From NCBI GenBank assembly GCA_043727195.1, contig JAYSYZ010000073.1:1-12991 (forward strand): 12,991 nucleotides of DNA. The letters are read 5' to 3'. Below are positions 6,093 to 12,991 of this stretch, piece by piece. Origin of the DNA: JAUYQR01 sp043727195. Its GTDB lineage: Bacteria; Pseudomonadota; Alphaproteobacteria; Rhodobacterales; Rhodobacteraceae. The notes beneath the pieces were generated by a model. It made no database searches and was not told where the DNA came from. It saw nothing but the letters and a program-made list of their open reading frames with translations. Each line of letters begins with the position of its first letter. The stretch's first letter is position 1. The position numbers and the translations under genes were made by a program.

Positions 6093-6209
6093 CGGCACCG
6101 CTTCGGTCTAATGCCGGGCACGTCACCTCGTTTGCCACGCCCGCTTTACCAGATGCAGCCCGGCGGGTGCCGCCACAATCGCCCCCGCCCGGCCTTGAGA
6201 GAGCCGCCG

Positions 6210-7442
6210 ATGTACCGCGTATCGCCTTTTGTCAGCCGCTTTGCGCTTGCCCTGCTGGCCGGGGCCACGCTGGCGACCATCTGGGTCAACCTCGCCCCCG
6301 CAACATATTACGACAGCATCGAATGGCTGCTGTTCGATGTGGCGCTGCCCGGCTGGCTGGCCCGCCTGCCCTTCAGCCTTACACCGCTGATGCTGGTCAG
6401 CGATGTGCTGATGGCGTTCTTTCTGTTCTTTCTGGCCAAGGAGCTGTGGGAAGCGCTGATCCTTGAGCACGGCGCATTGAGGCGGCAACGGGCGCTGCTG
6501 CCACTTGCCCTTGTGTTTGGCGGCATGGCCGGGGCGGTACTGGTCTGGACAATCACCGCATCCCTGATCGAAACTGCGGAGGAGGCGGGTTTCGCCACCG
6601 GCTGGCCGGTGCCGCTGGGATCGGACGTGGTGCTGGGCTACCTTGTCGGACGCCGCATCTTTGGGCCGGGGCATCCGGCGCTGCATTTCCTGCTTGTGTT
6701 GACCATTATCGCCGACATCGCCGCCCTTGTGGTCATGGGGGTGAGCCATCTGGACATCTCGCTCCGCCTTTTGTGGCTGATCTTGCCGGTCGCAGCGTCG
6801 CTTGCTGTCTGGGCGCTGTTTGGCCGCCGCCCGCCGGACCACGCCTCTGAACAGCGCAAACGCGCGACGCTGCTTTTGTGGCCCTACATGCTGGCCGGGC
6901 TCATGTGCTGGTTCGGGGTGGCAGCCTCGGGTCTGCCCCCGGCGCTCGGGCTGCTGCCGGTTGTGCCGGCCATTGCCCATGCCAACCGCACCTTTGGCTT
7001 GTTCGCCGAGGCCGAGGGCCTGCTGCACGACCCGCTCAACCGTCTGGCGCAACTGATGGCTTGGCCGCTGGTCGGGGTGCTGTTCCTGTTCGGGTTGACC
7101 TGTGGCGGGGTGGACCTTTTGGCCTTTGCACCCACGACGGCGACAACGCTGGCGGCGCTGTGGCTTGGCCGGCCGCTCGGGATGCTGGTCATTGGCCTTG
7201 GCCTTGCGGCGCTGGCTGGCCTGCCGTTGCCACCGGGGATTTCACTGCGCGACATCCTGCGGATCACCCTCATCATGTCGATGGGGTTCACCGTGCCGGT
7301 ACTGGGCCTCGACAGCACGCTGCCCGGCGGCGCGATGCAAGAGGCGGCACGCCTTGGCCTTGCCATCAGCCTGATTTCGGGCCTTGCCGCACTGCTTGTC
7401 TGGTGCCGCAAAGATGCTTTGGTGGCGCACACAACCGCGTGA
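6210..7442 (+). CDS. NhaA-type Na+/H+ antiporter family protein, divergent ion site
   Basis: A 410-residue multi-pass inner-membrane protein of the NhaA family, of normal length, with roughly 11-12 hydrophobic helices. Family landmarks: LAKELWEALILEHGALRRQ after helix 2; GWPVPLGSDVVLGYLVGRR (about 131-149) with D139 at the E. coli D133 position; WLGRPLGM (about 318-325); PPGISLRDIL; and MSMGFTVPVLGLDSTLPGGA near the C-terminus. The catalytic Asp-Asp pair of helix 5 reads IIADIAAL: A168 replaces the first Asp (D163 in E. coli) and D169 is kept. The helix-10 lysine (K300) is R321. Ion coupling may therefore differ from NhaA, or transport may be lost. I chose the ATG at 6210 for its GAGAG site. 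The gene is divergent from the glycosylase and followed 122 bases later by the capsule genes. Confidence 0.82.
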   Translation: MYRVSPFVSRFALALLAGATLATIWVNLAPATYYDSIEWLLFDVALPGWLARLPFSLTPLMLVSDVLMAFFLFFLAKELWEALILEHGALRRQRALLPLALVFGGMAGAVLVWTITASLIETAEEAGFATGWPVPLGSDVVLGYLVGRRIFGPGHPALHFLLVLTIIADIAALVVMGVSHLDISLRLLWLILPVAASLAVWALFGRRPPDHASEQRKRATLLLWPYMLAGLMCWFGVAASGLPPALGLLPVVPAIAHANRTFGLFAEAEGLLHDPLNRLAQLMAWPLVGVLFLFGLTCGGVDLLAFAPTTATTLAALWLGRPLGMLVIGLGLAALAGLPLPPGISLRDILRITLIMSMGFTVPVLGLDSTLPGGAMQEAARLGLAISLISGLAALLVWCRKDALVAHTTA

Positions 7443-7502
7443 CCGGCAGAGTTGCCACGTAACCGCCATGCTTGTGCCCTTTCAAGGCGCGATACCGGAT
7501 GT

Positions 7503-7524
7503 TAACCCAACAAAGGTAACCCAA
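7503..7524. repeat. Short direct repeat TAACCCAA x2 upstream of the capsule export genes
   Basis: TAACCCAA occurs at 7503-7510 and 7517-7524 (14-base period), about 40 bases before the ATPase start. The spacing suggests a possible regulator site, but no promoter hexamers align well and chance cannot be excluded. Confidence 0.25.
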
Positions 7525-7564
7525 GGCTGGGCTGCCTGGCCAACCGGGGTTCGCAGAGGCTGGA

Positions 7565-8218
7565 ATGATCGAATTTCAGGGTGTGTCAAAGTCTTTCTGG
7601 ACCGGAAAACAGCGCAAGGTCATCCTTGACCGCGCTTCGTTTCGTGTCGAACTGGGGCAGTCGCTCGGCATCCTTGCCGAAAACGGCGCGGGCAAGACCA
7701 CGATCATCAACATGATGGCGGGCCTTGAAAAACCGGATGAGGGGCGGATCCTCAAGACCTGCCGCGTGTCCTTTCCCCTCGGCTTCATGGGCGGGGTCAA
7801 CGGCAAGCATTCGGCGCATGAAAACTGCCGCGCCATCGCCCGGTTGTACGGCCTTGACCCCGATTATGTCGAAAGCTTCTGCCGCTGGGTCTGCGATCTT
7901 GGCGAATATTTCGAGATGCCGCTGGCCACCTATTCCTCGGGCATGCGGTCGCGCTTCAGCTTTTCCCTGCTGCTGGCCATCGAATTTGACATCTACCTGA
8001 TCGACGAAGGCATGCCCGCCACCTCGGACGCGGGCTTCAACCGCAAGGCGGGCAACATCCTGCGCGACCGGCTGCAAAACGCGACTGTTGTCATCGTGTC
8101 GCATTCGCCGCAAACACTGGAAAAGTTCTGCCGTTCCGCCGCCGTTTTGAAAAACGGCAAGCTGTATCAATTCGACACCCTTGCAGAAGCGAAAAGCCTC
8201 TATGACTACCACACCTAA
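7565..8218 (+). CDS. kpsT: Capsular polysaccharide ABC exporter ATP-binding protein, KpsT-like
   Basis: A 217-residue ATPase that would drive export of a capsule-type polysaccharide across the inner membrane. The P-loop is LAENGAGKTT with K44; the first Gly of the usual GxxGxGK is A38, an uncommon change. The KpsT hallmarks follow: FPLGFMGGVNGKHSAHENCR (about 70-89), the ABC signature YSSGMRSRFSF (about 123-133), Walker B IYLIDE with catalytic E148, a D-loop that departs from the usual VGDxxF (MPATSDAGF), and the H-loop VIVSHS (H180). Length is typical. A ribosome binding site (AGAGG) lies six bases before the ATG. The 3' end overlaps the KpsE-like gene by 17 bases. The KpsM permease partner is not in the window. 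Confidence 0.88.
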   Translation: MIEFQGVSKSFWTGKQRKVILDRASFRVELGQSLGILAENGAGKTTIINMMAGLEKPDEGRILKTCRVSFPLGFMGGVNGKHSAHENCRAIARLYGLDPDYVESFCRWVCDLGEYFEMPLATYSSGMRSRFSFSLLLAIEFDIYLIDEGMPATSDAGFNRKAGNILRDRLQNATVVIVSHSPQTLEKFCRSAAVLKNGKLYQFDTLAEAKSLYDYHT

Positions 8219-9923
8219 GGCCACCCGGTTCCACATCCGCCGCCCGCAACCCCCGGCGCCGCGCCCTGAACCGGCGGCTGACGGGCTGCCTTTCAACACC
8301 GCCGATGACGGTTTCGGCGATACCGATTTCCGCCGCCCCGAAGACCAGCCGCCTGGCCAGCCGGCAACCGAAGCTGCGCCTGCAACCGCCAGCGCCTACA
8401 AGCAGCCGCGCGCCCTGACCGAAGAGGATGAAGAGGCCATCGCCGCCATTGCCGCCGAAGGCTTGACCGGGCGGCAATTGCGCCGGGCCCGGATGGTGGC
8501 CGAAAAGCATGGAGTGACGGCGCGGTCGGACTATGAGGCAATCCTGTCGCTGCGCCGTTCCGGGATCGACCCGTTCTCGCGCACCTCGATGCTGGACATG
8601 GTCAGTTCCGCCCCCCAGCCCGGAGCCGCCGATCCCGCGCCGGGGCCGGATGATACGCCAGCGCCAGGCGGAACGGGCCGCGCCTTGACCGCACTGCCCG
8701 GCGACGTGGTCCGCCTGCCGCAAAAATCCGCGCCGATCCGCCTTCCCGCACCCGACCAGCGGGCCGAGGTGAACCAGGCTGCCGAAATTCTGCGCATGCA
8801 GACCGACATCGCGCGCCGCCGCCGCCGCAAGCTGGCACTGCTGATGGTGCGGATGTTCGTGTTCGTTTTTCTGCCGACGATCGTTGCCGGCTGGTACTAC
8901 TACCGGGTCGCGACACCGCTTTATGCGACAAAGGCGGAATTCGTCATCCAGCAGGCTGGCCCGGCCTCCAGCGGGGGCGCGCTTGCCGGGCTGTTTTCTG
9001 GCACCGCGCTGGCCACCTCGCAGGATTCAATTGCCGTGCAGGGCTATCTGCAGTCGCGGGACGCGATGTCGCGGCTGGACAAGGACGTGGGTTTCCGCAG
9101 CCATTTCCAGAACCAGAACATCGACGTGCTGCAACGTCTGGCAGGTGACGCGAGCCTTGAAAGCGCCTACCGGGTCTACAAGAAGTTCGTGAAGATCTCC
9201 TATGATCCGACCGAAGGCCTTATCCGGATGGAGGTGGTTGCCGCCGATCCGGATGTTGCGGCGGCCTGGACCAGCCAACTGATCAGATATGCCGAAGAAC
9301 AGGTCGACCATCTGACCAGCCGCCTGCGCGAAGACCAGATGAGGGATGCGCTGGCCAGCTACCAGAACGCTGAGGCGGCACTGATCGGCTCGCAGCGCAA
9401 GCTTATCGAATTGCAGGAAAAATTCAAGATCCTGTCCTCCGAGGCCGAGGTTGGCTTGTTGACCGCCCAGATTTCCACGCTGGAATCGCAGCTGACCCAG
9501 GACCGCCTGTCGATCGCGCAGATGGAGGCGAACGAGAGCCCCAATCAGGCCCGGATGGAACCCCTGAAGCGCCGCATCGCCACGCTGGAGGACGAGATCG
9601 CCAGCCGACGCGCCAAGATGACCGAAGGCTCGGCGGGCGCGGAAAGCCTGGCACAGGTGCAGGGCGAACTGCTGATGGCGCAGGCCGATGTCCAGACCCG
9701 CCAGTTGATCCTGGCGCAATCGCTGCAATCGATGGAAACCGCCCGAACCGAGGCCAACCGGCAGGTCCGCTATCTGTCGATGTCGGTCAGCCCCACCGCG
9801 ACGGACGAGCCCGCCTATCCCCGCGCCTTCGAGAATACGCTTGTCGCGATGTTGATCCTTCTGGGCATATACCTCATGGTCTCGATGACCGCCGCAATCC
9901 TGCGCGAACAGGTCTCTGCGTAA
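8202..9923 (+). CDS. kpsE: Capsule polysaccharide export inner-membrane protein, KpsE/BexC-like
   Basis: A 573-residue polysaccharide co-polymerase/export protein that would link the inner-membrane exporter to the outer-membrane channel. After a Pro/Ala-rich, probably disordered start, residues about 73-124 form a charged helical module (EEDEEAIAAIAAEGLTGRQL and YEAILSLRRSGIDPF). A basic stretch RRRRRK then precedes helix 1 (about 210-233, MVRMFVFVFLPTIVAGWYYY). The periplasmic part has a Wzz/KpsE-like domain, with the VATPLYATKAEFVIQQ entry and a coiled coil at about 370-520. SVSPTATDEPAYPRAFENT leads into helix 2 (about 546-567). Its cytosolic N-terminus of about 210 residues is much longer than in E. 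coli KpsE. The ATG at 8202 lies inside the kpsT end, giving coupling. Confidence 0.85.
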   Translation: MTTTPKATRFHIRRPQPPAPRPEPAADGLPFNTADDGFGDTDFRRPEDQPPGQPATEAAPATASAYKQPRALTEEDEEAIAAIAAEGLTGRQLRRARMVAEKHGVTARSDYEAILSLRRSGIDPFSRTSMLDMVSSAPQPGAADPAPGPDDTPAPGGTGRALTALPGDVVRLPQKSAPIRLPAPDQRAEVNQAAEILRMQTDIARRRRRKLALLMVRMFVFVFLPTIVAGWYYYRVATPLYATKAEFVIQQAGPASSGGALAGLFSGTALATSQDSIAVQGYLQSRDAMSRLDKDVGFRSHFQNQNIDVLQRLAGDASLESAYRVYKKFVKISYDPTEGLIRMEVVAADPDVAAAWTSQLIRYAEEQVDHLTSRLREDQMRDALASYQNAEAALIGSQRKLIELQEKFKILSSEAEVGLLTAQISTLESQLTQDRLSIAQMEANESPNQARMEPLKRRIATLEDEIASRRAKMTEGSAGAESLAQVQGELLMAQADVQTRQLILAQSLQSMETARTEANRQVRYLSMSVSPTATDEPAYPRAFENTLVAMLILLGIYLMVSMTAAILREQVSA

Positions 9924-9941
9924 GATCGGGCCGGGGGTGTC

Positions 9942-10772
9942 ATGACAGATGTACAGATCGGTGCGCTGACGGTCGGCAACGACCGCCCGCTTCTGGTGAT
10001 CGCCGGGCCTTGCCAGTTGGAAAGCCTCGACCATGCGCAGATGATCGCGGGGGCGATGGCCGAAGCGTGCCGCGTGGCGGGCGCGCAGTATGTCTTCAAG
10101 GCCAGCTACGACAAGGCCAACCGTACCTCGCTGAAGGGCCGCCGCGGTCTGGGGATGGAGGCCGGGTTGCAGGTTCTGGCCGCGATCCGCGCGATGGGGC
10201 TGCCCGTGCTTACGGATGTCCACGACGCAGCCCAGGCCCGCGAGGCGGCAACGGTGGTCGACGTGATCCAGATCCCCGCCTTTCTGTGTCGGCAGACCGA
10301 CCTCCTTCTGGCCGCGGGCGAAACCGGCGCGGTGGTCAACGTCAAGAAGGGGCAGTTCCTTGCGCCCTGGGACATGGCCAATGTCGCCGAAAAGGTCGCG
10401 TCCACCGGCAACAGCCGCATCCTGCTGACCGAACGCGGCGCGAGTTTCGGCTACAACACGCTGGTGGCTGACATGCGGTCGCTGCCGATCATGATGCGCA
10501 CCGGCTATCCGGTGATCATGGACGCCACCCATTCGGTGCAGCAACCTGGCGGTCAGGGCAATTCCTCTGGCGGGCAGCGCGAGTTTGCCCCGGTGATGGC
10601 GCGGTGTGCGGTATCGCTTGGCATCGCCGGGGTGTTCATCGAAACGCACGAGGCCCCGGACACCGCCCCCAGCGACGGCCCGAACATGATCCCGCTTTCT
10701 CAGATGCCCGCGTTGGTGGCCAGTTTGATGGCGTTTGACAGGCTGGCAAAGGCCGGTCCGATCAGGGTCTGA
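9942..10772 (+). CDS. kdsA: 3-deoxy-8-phosphooctulonate synthase (Kdo-8-phosphate synthase)
   Basis: A 276-residue cytosolic enzyme that condenses phosphoenolpyruvate with arabinose-5-phosphate to Kdo-8-phosphate, the committed step to Kdo for lipid A core and Kdo-linked capsules. Clear motifs include VIAGPCQLES (19-28), FKASYDKANRTSLKGRRG (52-69), VKKGQFLAPWDM (134-145) and LLTERGASFGYNTLVADMR (161-179). C24, H197, E234 and D245 match the metal ligands of the Aquifex enzyme (C11, H185, E222, D233) in order and spacing, so this is a metal-dependent class enzyme. E. coli KdsA has Asn at the Cys position. The gene starts 18 bases after the KpsE-like gene with a GGGGG site, so it probably belongs to the capsule operon. 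It may also be the main cellular copy. Confidence 0.95.
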   Translation: MTDVQIGALTVGNDRPLLVIAGPCQLESLDHAQMIAGAMAEACRVAGAQYVFKASYDKANRTSLKGRRGLGMEAGLQVLAAIRAMGLPVLTDVHDAAQAREAATVVDVIQIPAFLCRQTDLLLAAGETGAVVNVKKGQFLAPWDMANVAEKVASTGNSRILLTERGASFGYNTLVADMRSLPIMMRTGYPVIMDATHSVQQPGGQGNSSGGQREFAPVMARCAVSLGIAGVFIETHEAPDTAPSDGPNMIPLSQMPALVASLMAFDRLAKAGPIRV

Positions 10773-10912
10773 GAGGGCAGAAGGCGAAAACCGCCGACAT
10801 CCGGGGAGCACCGCCCGGTTCCCGAACGTTCCGCCTCGACCGGCAGCAAAAGACAGGCGATGATGACCGCAGGCAAGACCGTTGCCGCACGTCGCGGTCG
10901 AAAGGATGACCA

Positions 10913-11395
10913 ATGGCAATTTCCAAGAACACCATCTGCATCTGGTTCGACAAGGATGCCGAAGCTGCCGCCCGCTTTTACGCTGAAACCTTTCCCGACA
11001 GCACGGTCAACGCGGTCCACCTCGCGCCCGACGACTATCCCTCAGGCAAGGCGGGCGATGTGCTGACGGTCGAATTCACCGTCGCGGGCATTCCCTGCCT
11101 CGGCTTGAACGGCGGCCCGGCCTTCCGGCAAAGCGAGGCGTTCTCGTTCCAGATCGCCACCGACGATCAGGAGGAAACCGACCGCTACTGGAATGCCATC
11201 GTCGGCAACGGCGGCCGGGAAAGCGCCTGCGGCTGGTGCAAGGACAAATGGGGGCTGTCCTGGCAGATCACCCCGCGCGTCCTGACCGAGGCGATTGCCG
11301 CAGGCGGAGACGAGGCGAAACGCGCCTTCGCGGCGATGATGGACATGACCAGGATCGACGTCGCCGTGATCGAGGCGGCACGCCGCGCCGATTAG
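10913..11395 (+). CDS. VOC family protein (PhnB-like, 3-demethylubiquinone methyltransferase-type fold)
   Basis: A 160-residue protein of the vicinal oxygen chelate superfamily, PhnB-like branch. It opens with NTICIWFDKDAEAAARFYAE (6-25), has the central VLTVEFTVAGIPCLGLNGG (50-68), AFSFQIATDDQEETDRYW (76-93), and CGWCKDKWGLSWQITPRVL (106-124), all standard family blocks. Many members lack a known reaction, and metal-site residues are poorly kept in this branch, so no enzymatic function is assigned. AAGGA lies about seven bases before the ATG. It follows kdsA after 140 bases that hold no gene and no good terminator, so it may be read through from the capsule operon or have its own promoter. 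The convergent flavoprotein gene ends 165 bases beyond. Confidence 0.85.
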   Translation: MAISKNTICIWFDKDAEAAARFYAETFPDSTVNAVHLAPDDYPSGKAGDVLTVEFTVAGIPCLGLNGGPAFRQSEAFSFQIATDDQEETDRYWNAIVGNGGRESACGWCKDKWGLSWQITPRVLTEAIAAGGDEAKRAFAAMMDMTRIDVAVIEAARRAD

Positions 11396-11560
11396 GGCGG
11401 TTTACCGCTGCGCCGCGCTGTCGCCCCGGCCAAGGCGGCGACGGCTGGAAAACTCGTCAGGCATACCGCTTTCGGCTTTTGCATCGCCGGGGTGACCCTC
11501 CGGCAAGTCTCTGAATCTGAGCCTCTGTCTCAACGCTCCGGCAAATGAATCGGTGACCGC

Positions 11561-12736
11561 TCAGACCACCTGCCCCGCAGCCCAGCCCGACGACCAGGCC
11601 CACTGAAAGTTATACCCGCCAAGCCACCCCGTCACATCCACCACTTCGCCGATGAAATACAAGCCCGGCACGGCCTTTGCCGCCATGGTGCGGGCGTCCA
11701 GCGCATCGGTGTCCACGCCCCCCAGCGTCACCTCTGCGGTGCGGTAGCCTTCGGACCCGACCGGCACCAGCCGCCAGTCGGTCATCATTGCCGCCACCCG
11801 GTCAAGCACCGCGCCCGGCACTTCGGCCAGCGGCCCCGTCACCCCCGACGCCTCTTCCAGATGCCGCGCCAGCCGGTCGGGCACCGATCGCCCCAGCGCG
11901 GCGCGCAACATCCCGCGCCCTGATGCCGCCTTGGCCGCGCGCAGGTCGGCCGCCGCGTCGCGCCCGGGGGTAAGGTTCACCGCAATCCCCGCCCCCTCGC
12001 GCCAGTAGCTGGAGATTTGCAAGATCGCCGGGCCAGAAAGCCCGCGATGGGTGAACAGGACCGCCTCGTCAAAGCCCTGCCGCCCGCAAGCCACCCGCGC
12101 CTGCGCCGCCACCCCGGCCAAGGGCACCATCCACGCCAGTTCCTGCGCCGCGAAAGTCAGGGGCACCAGACCCGGCCGGGTTTCCACCAGCGGCAGCCCG
12201 AAAGCCTCCGCCACCCGGTAGCCAAAGCCCGTCGCCCCCATCTTTGGGATCGACTTGCCACCTGTTGCCACCACGACCGACGCCGCCGTCTGCGGCCCCC
12301 GCGCCGTATCTACCACAAACCCGGCAGGCCCCTGCATGACCGCGCCGACGTCGCAGCCCACCCACAGCACCACCCCCGCCCTCTCCATGTCACGGACCAG
12401 CATGTCCACAACCTGACGGGCCGACCCGTCACAGAACAGCTGCCCCAACGTCTTTTCATGCCAGGCAATCCCCGCCGCATCCAGCCGCGCGATGAAATCC
12501 CACTGGCTGAACCGCTTCAGCGCCGACAGGGCAAAGCGGGGATTCTTCGACAGAAACCGCTCCGCCGCGATGCCAAGGTTGGTGAAATTGCACCGCCCGC
12601 CACCAGATATCCGGATCTTTTCTCCCGGCGCCTTGGCGTGGTCGATGATCAGCACCCGCCGCCCGCGACGCCCCGCCTCGATTGCGGCCATCATGCCCGC
12701 CGCCCCGGCCCCGAGGATGATCGCGTCCCATTGCAT
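11561..12736 (-). CDS. NAD(P)/FAD-dependent oxidoreductase, HI0933/YhiN family
   Basis: A 391-residue flavoprotein of the HI0933/YhiN (BaiN-like) family, of typical length. The N-terminal dinucleotide-binding loop is ILGAGAAGMMAAIEAGRRG (7-25), ending at acidic D32. The family-specific GEKIRISGGGRCNFTN (38-53) follows. A second FAD contact is SVVVATGGKSIPKMGATG near the middle, and the C-terminal signature GLYFIGEVVDVTGWLGGYNF precedes QWAWSSGWAAGQ. The fold and FAD binding are secure; the physiological substrate is not known for most of the family. AGGA lies seven bases before the ATG. It is transcribed alone, convergent with the VOC gene and divergent from tRNA-Gln. The 165-base gap after its stop holds only a weak GC inverted repeat (GTCGCC/GGCGAC at 11420-11442) and no clear terminator. 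Confidence 0.93.
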   Translation of the reverse strand: MQWDAIILGAGAAGMMAAIEAGRRGRRVLIIDHAKAPGEKIRISGGGRCNFTNLGIAAERFLSKNPRFALSALKRFSQWDFIARLDAAGIAWHEKTLGQLFCDGSARQVVDMLVRDMERAGVVLWVGCDVGAVMQGPAGFVVDTARGPQTAASVVVATGGKSIPKMGATGFGYRVAEAFGLPLVETRPGLVPLTFAAQELAWMVPLAGVAAQARVACGRQGFDEAVLFTHRGLSGPAILQISSYWREGAGIAVNLTPGRDAAADLRAAKAASGRGMLRAALGRSVPDRLARHLEEASGVTGPLAEVPGAVLDRVAAMMTDWRLVPVGSEGYRTAEVTLGGVDTDALDARTMAAKAVPGLYFIGEVVDVTGWLGGYNFQWAWSSGWAAGQVV

Positions 12737-12796
12737 TGCCCCGTCCTAGCGATGCCCACCCCGCCGGACAAGCGGCGAAAATCGCATCCTTCCCCC

Positions 12797-12825
12797 TTGC
12801 ACGCCGCAGACCGCTTCGCTACACA
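12797..12825 (+). promoter_or_regulatory. Promoter of tRNA-Gln
   Basis: TTGCAC (12797-12802) and TACACA (12820-12825) are spaced by exactly 17 bases, with transcription expected about six bases before the mature tRNA. The hexamers are only moderate matches, but position and spacing support the call. Confidence 0.55.
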
Positions 12826-12837
12826 GCGCGGCACGGT

Positions 12838-12912
<75 letters not shown>

Positions 12913-12956
12913 AGCCTCCGCACCATCAGGCACGACAAAAAGAAAGCCAAAGTGAC

Positions 12957-12991
12957 GTGAGCCTTCGCACCCTAGCCATCGCTGCCCTGCT
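12957..12991 (+). CDS. Possible start of an exported protein (cut by right edge)
   Basis: A GTG at 12957 opens a frame reading MSLRTLAIAAL at the window edge. This basic-then-hydrophobic pattern is what the beginning of a signal peptide looks like. The purine-rich AAAG stretch a few bases upstream is a weak ribosome binding site. Only eleven codons are visible, so the call rests on start position and hydrophobicity; no family can be named. Confidence 0.35.
   Translation, partial: MSLRTLAIAAL

Noticed and set aside
6035..6121. N-terminal extension of the glycosylase frame to the ATG at 6121
   Set aside because: The extension crosses the bulged hairpin and lacks a ribosome binding site. The ATG at 6034 has AGGA at good spacing and begins at the family N-terminus.
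6123..7052. Minus-strand open frame of 309 residues opposite the NhaA-like gene
   Set aside because: It is a Gln/Arg-rich antisense shadow of a membrane protein gene; the plus strand has clear NhaA motifs.
9027..10919. Minus-strand open frame of 630 residues opposite the kpsE-kdsA region
   Set aside because: It spans two well-supported plus-strand genes and its composition (rich in His, Arg, Gly) is that of a complementary-frame shadow in GC-rich DNA.
10860..11066. Short plus-strand frame starting before the VOC gene
   Set aside because: It overlaps the VOC start in another frame and has no good ribosome binding site or recognisable protein.
11420..11442. GTCGCC/GGCGAC inverted repeat between the VOC and flavoprotein genes
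   Set aside because: The stem is only 6 bp with no T tract on either strand; such repeats are frequent in DNA this GC-rich.

Overview
The window is GC-rich chromosomal DNA from an alphaproteobacterium, most likely a member of the Rhodobacteraceae. The evidence is the run of Rhodobacterales-like proteins: an S9 with an N-terminal extension, a MocR regulator divergent from a DUF1127 peptide, and a KpsE-type protein with a long cytosolic N-terminus. Genes are densely packed and no gap without a gene exceeds 300 bases. No rRNA, CRISPR array, insertion sequence, prophage or origin was seen.

Left part (1-3430): two minus-strand permeases of a polyamine-type ABC importer (PotB-like, then a cut-off PotC-like) overlap by ATGA. 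Upstream of them lie a perfect TTTGATCAAA palindrome, a terminator and an 86-residue protein of unknown function. Next comes a MocR/GntR regulator with an aminotransferase-like domain, reading left from a shared control region. A 68-residue DUF1127 protein reads right from the same region. The two arms of a perfect 10-bp inverted repeat supply a TTGATA hexamer to each of the two divergent promoters.

Middle part (3459-6210): two terminators lie between the convergent DUF1127 gene and the rplM-rpsI ribosomal operon (L13, S9), which has its own promoter. Further upstream on the minus strand, a small uracil-DNA glycosylase superfamily gene overlaps an SseB-like gene. A long bulged hairpin sits just ahead of the glycosylase ribosome-binding site.

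Right part (6210-12991): a divergent NhaA-type antiporter is followed by a cell-surface polysaccharide cluster: a KpsT-like ATPase, a KpsE-like inner-membrane protein and kdsA (Kdo-8-phosphate synthase). Together these point to export of a Kdo-linked, group 2/3-like capsule, but no KpsM permease is present here. A VOC/PhnB-like protein, a convergent HI0933/YhiN-type flavoprotein, tRNA-Gln(UUG) and the first codons of a probable exported protein complete the window.

Most of this is ordinary core and accessory chromosome. I do not see a clearly new multi-gene system. The points most worth following up are the MocR-DUF1127 control region, the NhaA-like protein with substitutions at key ion-site positions, the KpsT with an altered P-loop next to a KpsE with an uncharacterised N-terminal module, and the hairpin before the glycosylase-sseB pair.
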